Shown here: piece after piece, positions 8,805-15,979 of the stretch | Layout: each line of letters opens with the position of its first letter | How positions within the stretch are numbered: the first letter of the stretch is position 1 | Source: JAUNSR01 sp036655755 | GTDB taxonomy: Bacteria > Bacteroidota > Bacteroidia > Bacteroidales > JAUNSR01 | Reading direction: 5' to 3' | NCBI GenBank assembly: GCA_036655755.1 | Contig: JAVVPN010000001.1 | Coordinates: forward strand, 30,882 to 94,881 | Length of the DNA: 64,000 nt | Made by a program: the position numbers and the translations under genes | Notes under the pieces: generated by a model | The model's input: only the letters and a program-made list of their open reading frames with translations | The model's database searches: none | What the model was told of the DNA's origin: nothing

Positions 8805-10151
8805 ATGAAAAAACAACCTAAAGTCGTTGAAAAGCGATATCTCTTATCCTTTATACTTATTACCTCTTTATTCGCGTTATGGGGATTTGCCAATGATATT
8901 ACAAATCCCATGGTGGCGGCGTTTCAGACCGTAATGGAGATTTCGGTGGCAAAAGCATCGCTTGTTCAGTTCGCCTTTTATGGTGGATACGCTACGATGG
9001 CGATACCTGCCGCACTATTCATACAGCGGCATGGCTATAAAAGCGGTCTGTTGCTTGGGCTGGCGCTTTATGCCATCGGTGCATTTCTGTTCTGGCCCGC
9101 GGCCTATTATCAACAATTCGAATTTTTCCTGATTTCGCTGTATATACTCACGTTCGGACTCGCGTTTCTTGAAACGACCGCCAATCCGGCTATCCTTTAT
9201 CTGGGAGACGAAAAAACGGCGACCCGTCGTCTGAATCTGGCGCAGGCCTTCAATCCGATGGGCTCTTTGTTTGGAATGTTTATCGCTTCGAAAGGGGTAT
9301 TGACCTCTTTGGTTTCGGATAAACAGCGAAACGAGGCGGGAGAACTGATTTTCTCGACGTTGACCGAAGAGGCTAAGATGAGTATTCGCACGCATGACCT
9401 GGAGGTGATTCGTACTCCTTATGTAATACTGGGGGTGGTCGTGGTGATCATGTTTCTGATTATCGCCTTCACGAAAATACCGAATGCGGGCACGCATCAA
9501 AAAATCAAGACAAAAGATTCTTTCCTACGATTGATTCACAACAAAAATTATGTATACGGCGTACTTACGCAGGTATTTTATGTAGCGGCCCAAATTATGT
9601 GCTGGACATTTATTATTCAATATGCGGATAATCTGGGTATTCCGAAGGCAGAGGCGCAAATGTATAACATCGTTGCCATGTCGTTGTTTTTGACCAGTCG
9701 TTTCATCAGTACATTCTTAATGAAATACGTGAATGCCCGTTTGTTATTGATGTTTTTCGGAATGGGTGCGATGATTACGGTATCCGGAGCGATATTCTTA
9801 GAAAATATGGCCGGTTTATATTGTTTGGTTGCAACATCAGCCTTTATGTCGTTAATGTTCCCGACAATCTATGGTATCGCCCTGAGTAATGTGGGAAAAG
9901 ATGGTACGTTGGGTGCCGCAGGGCTGGTAATGGCGATTGTAGGAGGAGCGTTGATGCCGCCGTTGCAAGGGTCGATTATCGATTTGGGCGAAGTGGGCTA
10001 TCTGCCTGCTGTCAATTTCTCTTTTATACTGCCGTTAATTTGCTTTACAGTCATTTCGGTTTACGGGTATGCTACGTACAAAAGCTATAAGATAGTACTC
10101 AATACAAATAATAAGATAAATAAAAACATAGAGTTAGATAAATTATGCTGA
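8805..10151 (+). CDS. fucP: L-fucose:H+ symporter (MFS, FucP family)
   Basis: Inner-membrane importer of L-fucose. I start it at the ATG at 8805 (448 residues); the upstream GTG at 8775 overlaps fucK and adds ten non-family residues. About twelve hydrophobic segments are present. The segment around ALWGFANDITNP corresponds to helix 1 of E. coli FucP, and AFLETTANP carries the conserved Glu equivalent to E135. By eye, the proton-relay D46 of E. coli FucP aligns with Asn here, with an Asp three residues earlier. The stop overlaps the fucU start by seven bases, which suggests translational coupling. Confidence 0.92.
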   Translation: MKKQPKVVEKRYLLSFILITSLFALWGFANDITNPMVAAFQTVMEISVAKASLVQFAFYGGYATMAIPAALFIQRHGYKSGLLLGLALYAIGAFLFWPAAYYQQFEFFLISLYILTFGLAFLETTANPAILYLGDEKTATRRLNLAQAFNPMGSLFGMFIASKGVLTSLVSDKQRNEAGELIFSTLTEEAKMSIRTHDLEVIRTPYVILGVVVVIMFLIIAFTKIPNAGTHQKIKTKDSFLRLIHNKNYVYGVLTQVFYVAAQIMCWTFIIQYADNLGIPKAEAQMYNIVAMSLFLTSRFISTFLMKYVNARLLLMFFGMGAMITVSGAIFLENMAGLYCLVATSAFMSLMFPTIYGIALSNVGKDGTLGAAGLVMAIVGGALMPPLQGSIIDLGEVGYLPAVNFSFILPLICFTVISVYGYATYKSYKIVLNTNNKINKNIELDKLC

Positions 10152-10582
10152 AGAAAATATCACCTCTCATTAGTCCCGATTTGCTGGTAGCGCTTTATTG
10201 TGCCGGACATGGTGACGAAATCGTTTTGGCGGATGCTCATTTTCCTGCCGAGACCTATAATAAAAGAGTTATACGTGCCGATGGAATTAAGATTGCCGAT
10301 CTGCTGAAGGCGATTATGCCTTTGTTCGAGCTGGATGCGTATGTAGGAAATCCATTGACGATGATGGCCGCCGTAAGTGACGATACGCTCGATCCTGCTG
10401 TAGAGGAACAGTATATGAAGAGTATCCGAATCACTGATCCGCAAGCCAAAGCTCCGGCCCGAATGAACCGGTATGAATTTTATGCCCGGACACGTGATGC
10501 ATATGCGGTTGTGGTTACCGGCGAAACGGCTAAATACGGTAATATAATCCTAAAGAAAGGGGTAATTCCGGTAGAAGAATAA
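10145..10582 (+). CDS. fucU: L-fucose mutarotase (RbsD/FucU family)
   Basis: Interconverts alpha- and beta-L-fucopyranose, supplying the anomer used by the isomerase. The 145 residues match the family length. The signature GHGDEIVLADAHFP (21-34) includes H22 and D24 of the RbsD/FucU active site. It begins inside the last codons of fucP and ends 41 bases before fucI, so it belongs to the same operon. Confidence 0.94.
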   Translation: MLKKISPLISPDLLVALYCAGHGDEIVLADAHFPAETYNKRVIRADGIKIADLLKAIMPLFELDAYVGNPLTMMAAVSDDTLDPAVEEQYMKSIRITDPQAKAPARMNRYEFYARTRDAYAVVVTGETAKYGNIILKKGVIPVEE

Positions 10583-10623
10583 ATCAAAATAGAATCAAAA
10601 ACTAAAAATCAAATAATACAGAA

Positions 10624-12399
10624 ATGAAGAAATATCCTAAAATTGGCATTCGCCCTACGATTGATGGTCGTCAGGGAGTACTACAGGTGCGAGAGTCACT
10701 GGAAGAGCAAACCATGAATATGGCAAAATCGGCAGCAAAACTGTTTGAAGAGCATCTGAAGTATTCGGATGGCACGCCCGTACAGGTGGTAATCGCAGAT
10801 ACGACGATCGGGCGTGTGCCGGAAGCAGCTGCATGTGCCGCTAAATTCCAGCGTGAGGGCGTTGATATTACGCTTACCGTAACTCCTTGCTGGTGTTATG
10901 GATCTGAAACGATGGATATGGATAAGAATACCATAAAAGGTGTTTGGGGATTTAACGGGACCGAGCGTCCCGGTGCGGTATATCTGGCTGCCGTGTTGGC
11001 CGGACATGCTCAAAAAGGACTACCTGCCTTCGGTATTTACGGACATGATGTGCAGGATGCCGACGATACCTCTATTCCGGCAGATGTGCAGGAAAAACTA
11101 TTGCGATTCGGACGTGCCGCGGTTGCGGTAGGACAGATGCGCGGACAGTCGTATCTGCAGATCGGCTCTATCTGTATGGGTATCGCGGGCTCGATTATCG
11201 ACTCTGATTTTATTGAAGAATACCTGGGCATGCGTGTCGAATCGGTAGATGAGGTGGAAATTATCCGCCGTATGTCGGAAGGTATTTATGATCCGGCTGA
11301 ATTTGAAAAAGCACTTGCCTGGACTAAAGAAAAATGTAAACAAGGATTCGATAAGAATCCGGCGGACTTGCAGAAAACTCCCGAAGAGATTGAAAAAGAC
11401 TGGGAGTTCGTGGTGAAAATGATGATCATCATCAAAGACCTGATGCAGGGCAATCCGAATCTGCCCAAAGGATGTGAAGAGGAACGACTAGGGCATAATG
11501 CGATTGCGGCCGGTTTTCAGGGACAGCGTCAATGGACCGATTTTTATCCGAACGCCGATTATCCCGAAGCCCTGCTGAATACCTCTTTCGACTGGAACGG
11601 AGCGCGTGAGCCGTTTGTATTGGCGACTGAAAACGATGTCCTCAACGGATTAGGTATGTTGTTTATGAAACTTCTTACTAATCGTCCGCAAATGTTTGCC
11701 GACGTGCGTACGTATTGGAGCAGTGAAGCCGTTAAAAAAGCAACCGGTTATGAGCTGGAAGGCTTGGCTAAAGAAGCCGATGGCTTCATTCATTTGATTA
11801 ATTCCGGAGCCTGTTGTCTTGATGCTTGTGGTGAGGTAAAAGACGAATCAGGCGACGGAATAATCAAAGAGTGGTATAATATGAGTGCCGAAGATCAGGA
11901 TCGCGTGATGCAGTCGGTGGAATGGTGTGCGGCAGACAGCGGCTATTTCCGCGGGGCCGGATTCTCATCCCGTTTTCTTACCCGTGCGCAGATGCCGGTG
12001 ACGATGATTCGTCTGAATCTGGTAAAAGGTCTTGGGCCGGTTCTTCAGATTGCAGAGGGTTGGACCATCAATCTGCCGGATGAAGTTTCGGATAAATTAT
12101 GGAAACGTACTGATTATACATGGCCTTGTACCTGGTTTGCTCCGCGCATTACCGGTAAAGGCGCCTTTAAGAGCGCGTATGACGTAATGAACAACTGGGG
12201 TGCGAATCATGGTGCGATCAGTTATGGACATATCGGTGCCGATCTGATCACACTCTGTTCGATGTTACGTATTCCGGTGTGCATGCATAATGTGCCGGAA
12301 GAGAATATTTTCCGCCCGGCTGCATGGAATGCGTTCGGAATGGAGAAAGAGGGGCAGGATTACCGTGCTTGTAAAAACTATGGACCGTTGTATAAATAA
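10624..12399 (+). CDS. fucI: L-fucose isomerase
   Basis: Aldose-ketose isomerase converting L-fucose to L-fuculose, Mn2+-dependent in the family. The length, 591 residues, is the same as that of E. coli FucI. E336 (in ATENDVLNG), D360 (in FADVRTYW) and a His near 529 (in GANHGAISYGH) correspond to the three metal ligands of the E. coli enzyme. It is the fourth gene of the fuc operon, with fucA starting 15 bases after its stop. Confidence 0.96.
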   Translation: MKKYPKIGIRPTIDGRQGVLQVRESLEEQTMNMAKSAAKLFEEHLKYSDGTPVQVVIADTTIGRVPEAAACAAKFQREGVDITLTVTPCWCYGSETMDMDKNTIKGVWGFNGTERPGAVYLAAVLAGHAQKGLPAFGIYGHDVQDADDTSIPADVQEKLLRFGRAAVAVGQMRGQSYLQIGSICMGIAGSIIDSDFIEEYLGMRVESVDEVEIIRRMSEGIYDPAEFEKALAWTKEKCKQGFDKNPADLQKTPEEIEKDWEFVVKMMIIIKDLMQGNPNLPKGCEEERLGHNAIAAGFQGQRQWTDFYPNADYPEALLNTSFDWNGAREPFVLATENDVLNGLGMLFMKLLTNRPQMFADVRTYWSSEAVKKATGYELEGLAKEADGFIHLINSGACCLDACGEVKDESGDGIIKEWYNMSAEDQDRVMQSVEWCAADSGYFRGAGFSSRFLTRAQMPVTMIRLNLVKGLGPVLQIAEGWTINLPDEVSDKLWKRTDYTWPCTWFAPRITGKGAFKSAYDVMNNWGANHGAISYGHIGADLITLCSMLRIPVCMHNVPEENIFRPAAWNAFGMEKEGQDYRACKNYGPLYK

Positions 12400-12414
12400 G
12401 CAAATCGATAAAAA

Positions 12415-13056
12415 ATGACAATGATAACAGAATTGCAGATTGAAGAGTTTTTGCGACAGGCTCATCGGGTTGGGAATGCGAAGCTGTCGTTATGCAGCAG
12501 TGGCAATATCTCATGGCGCATCGGAGATGAAGCATTGGTTTCGGGAACCGGTTCATGGGTTCCGGAACTGAAAAAGGAAAAAGTGGCTATTTGCAATATT
12601 GCGGAAGGCACTTCTGTAAACGGGGTGAAACCATCTATGGAAAGTTCGTTTCATCTGGGTATTCTGCGGAATCGTCCGGATGTGAATGTGGTATTGCATT
12701 TCCAGTCGGAATACGCTACTGCGGTAGCTTGTATGAAAAACAAGCCGACCAATTTTAATGTAACCGCAGAGGTGCCATGCCATGTGGGGAAAGAGATTCC
12801 GGTGATTCCTTATTACCGTCCGGGTTCACCCGAATTGGCGGCGGCGGTGATTGCCGCAATGGCAGATCATAATTCGGTGTTGCTGACAAACCATGGACAG
12901 GTAGTTTGCGGCAAAGATTTTGATCAGGCATTCGAACGGGCTACTTTCTTTGAAATGGCTTGCCGGATTATCGTACAGAGCGGTGGCGACTATACGGTGC
13001 TTACCGAACAGGAAATAAAAGATCTTGATATATATGTGCTTGGTAAAAAAGGTTGA
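12415..13056 (+). CDS. fucA: L-fuculose-phosphate aldolase (class II, FucA/AraD family)
   Basis: Splits L-fuculose-1-phosphate into dihydroxyacetone phosphate and L-lactaldehyde. The 213-residue protein shows the family pattern: SSGNISWR near the N-terminus, catalytic E76 in SMESSFH, H95, and H160 in LLTNHGQVVCG. The usual HxH metal pair reads HFQ (95-97), so one zinc-binding His is replaced by Gln. A second ATG two codons downstream (12421) is an equally possible start. It is the last gene of the fuc operon and is followed by a terminator. No lactaldehyde reductase gene (fucO) is next to it. Confidence 0.93.
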   Translation: MTMITELQIEEFLRQAHRVGNAKLSLCSSGNISWRIGDEALVSGTGSWVPELKKEKVAICNIAEGTSVNGVKPSMESSFHLGILRNRPDVNVVLHFQSEYATAVACMKNKPTNFNVTAEVPCHVGKEIPVIPYYRPGSPELAAAVIAAMADHNSVLLTNHGQVVCGKDFDQAFERATFFEMACRIIVQSGGDYTVLTEQEIKDLDIYVLGKKG

Positions 13057-13117
13057 TTACTTTTCTTGTTTTGTAATATGAGGACTGATTATCCTTATGT
13101 AAATTAAATGGTTAGAG

Positions 13118-13152
13118 AGCTGGTTTCTGTTTTTGACGGAAATCAGCTTTTT
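13118..13152 (+). terminator. Terminator of the fuc operon
   Basis: Arms at 13118-13130 and 13135-13148 form a G-U-containing stem (AGCTGGTTTCTGT with GACGGAAATCAGCT) followed by TTTT. It lies 62 bases after the fucA stop. Confidence 0.75.
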
Positions 13153-13170
13153 ACTTTCATAAAATAACAT

Positions 13171-13178
13171 TACATTTG
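13171..13178 (+). promoter_or_regulatory. -7 box for the xanthine permease operon
   Basis: TACATTTG matches TAnnTTTG. Transcription would start near 13185, giving a leader of about 200 nt before the permease ATG. Confidence 0.6.
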
Positions 13179-13393
13179 CGCGAAATTCATCCCGATGTCC
13201 ATCATAAGAACGAGATTAGTTTCGCTTTTCCCCGCCTCTTATCATAGCCGGTACTCATCCGAGTTTCCGTGCGGACATTCCCTGCAAAACAATCAGATTA
13301 TTTATTTACAGACTTTTTGTTCGTCTGCCCATTGCGTGCAGGCCACCTCGTCGTATCCTTTTGTATTATCATCTACCATAATAAAAATTACTT
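13179..13393 (+). other. Long untranslated leader before the xanthine permease gene
   Basis: About 200 nt lie between the promoter box and the permease start. Small hairpins are visible: TCCG...CGGA near 13258-13274, and CAGAC...GTCTG near 13310-13328. A 70-codon ORF starting at 13195 runs into the permease gene in another frame but has no recognisable protein character. I searched by eye for the conserved core of the purine riboswitch common upstream of xpt-pbuX in Firmicutes and did not find it. The leader could still bind a purine or be an attenuator. Confidence 0.4.
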
Positions 13394-14788
13394 ATGAATT
13401 CTGTTGAGCAAGTCATGACCGAATCTATCGAACAAGCAGTTGAACCCATGCGCCCTGCCGATCTGGTGTATGGAATCGAGGAGCGTCCCCCTTTCAAAGA
13501 TGCCTTTTTTGCGGCCTTACAACATTTGCTGGCCATTTTTGTGGCGATTATTACCCCCCCTTTAATTATTGCAGGAGCCTTGCAGCTGGATCTTGAGACA
13601 ACAAGTTTTCTGGTTTCAATGGCTCTTTTTGTATCCGGCATATCCACTTTTATCCAATGCCGCCGCATCGGTGGTGTGGGCGCGGGGCTGCTTTGCATAC
13701 AAGGTACCAGTTTTTCATTTATCGGGCCCATCATCACGGCCGGACTTGCCGGTGGTTTACCGCTTATCTTCGGTAGCTGTATGGCTGCCGCTCCGGTGGA
13801 AATGATTGTAAGTCGCACGTTTAAGCATATGCGCAATATCATTACCCCTTTGGTATCGGGTATCGTGGTGCTGCTTATCGGGCTCAGCCTGATCAAAGTG
13901 GGTATCGTAGCGTGCGGGGGTGGCTTTGGAGCCATGAGCGACGGAACCTTCGGATCGTGGAAGAATCTGCTGGTTGCGGGTGTGGTTTTGATTTGCGTAT
14001 TGCTTTTCAACCGGAGTAAAAACAAATACCTCCGCATGAGTTCAATCGTACTGGGATTGTGTGCGGGCTATGCGTTGGCTTTCGCTTTCGGCATGGTGGA
14101 TATGAGCGCCATGGCCAACAGCAGCCTGAGCGGTATCCATTTGCCGGTTCCTTTTAAATACGGCCTTGATTTCAACGTATCAACCATCATCGCAATCGGT
14201 CTGGTATATATGATCACAGCTATCGAAGCGACGGGCGACGTAACGGCCAATTCGATGATCTCGGGCGAACCGATCGAAGGAGAGAAATACATGAAACGCG
14301 TATCGGGAGGGATTCTTGCCGATGGGGTGAATTCATTTATCGCCGGCGTATTCAACTCTTTCCCGAATTCAATCTTCGCTCAAAACAACGGTATCATTCA
14401 GCTCACAGGGGTGGCAAGTCGTCATGTGGGTTATTATATCGCCGGTATGCTGGTGGTGCTCGGATTGTTTCCGTTTGTAGGAACCATCTTTTCGTTGATG
14501 CCCGAACCGGTATTGGGGGGAGCGACGTTGCTGATGTTCGGTACCGTAGCGGCCGCCGGCATCCGGATTGTGGCCTCTCAGAAAATCGACCGGAAGGCTA
14601 CGTTGGTATTGGCCGTAAGCTTGTCATTGGGGCTTGGCGTAGAGCTGATGCCCGATATCCTAAAAACCGCTCCCGAGGCGATTAAAGGAATTTTTGCTTC
14701 CGGAATCACTACCGGAGGCCTTACCGCTATCATTGCCAACATGGTGATCCGTGTAAAAGAGGAAGAAACAGTAGAAATAACAGAATAA
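13394..14788 (+). CDS. Xanthine/uracil permease (NCS2 family)
   Basis: Inner-membrane purine importer of the NCS2 (nucleobase-cation symporter 2) family, 464 residues with about 12-14 hydrophobic segments. Family motifs are visible: IEATGDVTANS in the middle and FAQNNGIIQLTGVASR, which matches the NCS2 signature QNxGxxxxTgvxSR. An adjacent xanthine phosphoribosyltransferase gene 11 bases downstream makes xanthine (or xanthine plus guanine) the likely substrate; uracil or uric acid cannot be excluded from sequence alone. Confidence 0.9.
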   Translation: MNSVEQVMTESIEQAVEPMRPADLVYGIEERPPFKDAFFAALQHLLAIFVAIITPPLIIAGALQLDLETTSFLVSMALFVSGISTFIQCRRIGGVGAGLLCIQGTSFSFIGPIITAGLAGGLPLIFGSCMAAAPVEMIVSRTFKHMRNIITPLVSGIVVLLIGLSLIKVGIVACGGGFGAMSDGTFGSWKNLLVAGVVLICVLLFNRSKNKYLRMSSIVLGLCAGYALAFAFGMVDMSAMANSSLSGIHLPVPFKYGLDFNVSTIIAIGLVYMITAIEATGDVTANSMISGEPIEGEKYMKRVSGGILADGVNSFIAGVFNSFPNSIFAQNNGIIQLTGVASRHVGYYIAGMLVVLGLFPFVGTIFSLMPEPVLGGATLLMFGTVAAAGIRIVASQKIDRKATLVLAVSLSLGLGVELMPDILKTAPEAIKGIFASGITTGGLTAIIANMVIRVKEEETVEITE

Positions 14789-14799
14789 GAAATACAGCT

Positions 14800-15366
14800 A
14801 TGGAATTATTGAAACAACGTATTATGCAGGACGGGAAATGTTTTCCCGGTGGTATTTTAAAGGTAGACAGTTTTATCAATCATCAGATGGATCCGGATCT
14901 GATGCTTAAGATAGCGGAAGAATTTGTAAAACGCTTTGCCGGTAAACCGATAAACAAGATCGTTACGATTGAGGCGAGCGGGATCGCTCCGGCGATCATG
15001 GTGGGCTATCTGCTCCATTTGCCCGTGGTGTTTGTAAAGAAAAAACAGCCCAAAACCATGGAGAATATGATTACCACTACCGTACATTCGTTTACAAAAG
15101 ACCGCGAATATACGGTATGCATCAGCAATGACTTCCTGAATGAGAACGACCATATCCTGTTTATCGACGACTTCCTTGCCAACGGAAACGCTTCGTTGGG
15201 AATGCTTTCTCTTGCGGAGAAAGCGGGAGCAACCATTGAGGGAATGGGCTTTGTGATTGAAAAAGCATTCCAAAACGGTGGCGAAGAGTTGCGTAAACGC
15301 GGTGTATGCATGGAGAGCTTGGCAATTGTAGAAAGTCTTGACGATTGCAAGATCGTATTGCGTTGA
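14800..15366 (+). CDS. xpt: Xanthine phosphoribosyltransferase
   Basis: Converts xanthine and PRPP to XMP in the cytoplasm, trapping imported base for guanine nucleotide synthesis. The 188 residues match Bacillus-type Xpt in length. The PRPP-binding loop is ILFIDDFLANGNA (about 121-133), and the N-terminal FPGGILKVDSFINHQ is typical of this family. It is co-transcribed with the permease (11-base spacing), the same pairing as xpt-pbuX in Firmicutes. Confidence 0.94.
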   Translation: MELLKQRIMQDGKCFPGGILKVDSFINHQMDPDLMLKIAEEFVKRFAGKPINKIVTIEASGIAPAIMVGYLLHLPVVFVKKKQPKTMENMITTTVHSFTKDREYTVCISNDFLNENDHILFIDDFLANGNASLGMLSLAEKAGATIEGMGFVIEKAFQNGGEELRKRGVCMESLAIVESLDDCKIVLR

Positions 15367-15422
15367 GTATAAGAACGGGCATCCCCGCTTCTTCAAAATA
15401 AATCCGTTGCCTGTACTTTATC

Positions 15423-15472
15423 GTGTTCCCCATGAAGCACAGATGTGTGCCTCATGGGGAACACATCTGTGC
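15423..15472. repeat. Two overlapping palindromes
   Basis: A perfect 13-bp inverted repeat (GTGTTCCCCATGA at 15423-15435, complement at 15452-15464) surrounds a 16-nt loop. Part of the loop (GCACAGATGTG, 15437-15447) is complementary to 15462-15472. The two stems share bases 15462-15464 and are interleaved, so they are alternatives rather than one extended hairpin. Confidence 0.85.
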
Positions 15473-15474
15473 GC

Positions 15475-15600
15475 CAAGAGGGGCGGTAGGTGTCGGGCAC
15501 GACCACCCAACNNNNNNNNNNTGTGGTCCTATTGGGAAAAAAATCCCTCCCCAAGGGGGGGGGTATGTGTGCGAAAACACCCACACTCCCGCCCCTCTTG
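15475..15600. repeat. Inverted repeat flanking the assembly gap
   Basis: CAAGAGGGGCGG at 15475-15486 is the exact reverse complement of 15589-15600. The interior is G/C-rich and contains the 10-N gap. Confidence 0.75.
15512..15521. other. Assembly gap (10 N)
   Basis: Ten undetermined bases. The number is probably a placeholder, so the real distance between the flanks, and any sequence inside, is unknown. Confidence 0.99.
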
Positions 15601-15657
15601 AGGTATACTAATGCTCTTGATGGAGCAAAAAACAGCTCTGCTCGAATCAAACACGGA

Positions 15658-15721
15658 GATACAAGCCCTCATTTAAAACGATACAAGCCCCCGTTTAAAG
15701 CGATACAAGCGGAGATTATAC
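15658..15721. repeat. 22-bp tandem repeat, two full copies and a partial third
   Basis: GATACAAGCCCTCATTTAAAAC (15658-15679) is followed directly by a copy at 15680-15701 differing at three positions. The third unit (from 15702) keeps only GATACAAGC before diverging. Confidence 0.8.
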
Positions 15722-15979
15722 GGATAACTATCCTGTAAGTTGCCTGAGTCTTGCAACTTTATCGGGTGAGCTTTTTTAGGTGGCCGGACACGATGAGTGA
15801 TAAGCATGTTTATTATAGAATGTAGATATCTTTAAAGTTAATGTGGTTAAATATAAGTGATAAATTGTTTTAAATAGCGGTGTTTTTGTTACATTTAGAT
15901 TAGAAATTAAGATTAATACTTTCAGTAATTATAAAATAACGTAATTTTTCAGATTTGTAAACTTAATTTTAACCAGGTT

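Larger units (their letters stand above)
15367..15979. other. Gene-free stretch with palindromes, assembly gap and short repeats
   Basis: No convincing gene is present; the short ORFs here cross the N run or are made of repeats. It contains nested palindromes (15423-15472), a 12-bp inverted repeat flanking the gap (15475-15486 and 15589-15600), a nine-G homopolymer near 15555-15563, a 22-bp tandem repeat (15658-15701) and a small hairpin (15737-15759). The rest, to the start of the next gene, is A/T-rich and is probably the promoter region of the surface-protein gene. Confidence 0.8.

Noticed and set aside
13195..13407. 70-codon ORF in the permease leader
   Set aside because: Odd composition (Ser, Cys, Tyr), no family likeness, and it runs into the permease gene in another frame. 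A leader peptide cannot be excluded, but there is no positive support.
15393..15738. Small ORFs across the assembly gap
   Set aside because: They translate through N bases and palindromes, so the frames are not real evidence for genes.
15737..15759. Hairpin AAGTTGC/GCAACTT as a terminator
   Set aside because: It is 371 bases after the nearest plus-strand stop and not directly followed by a T run.
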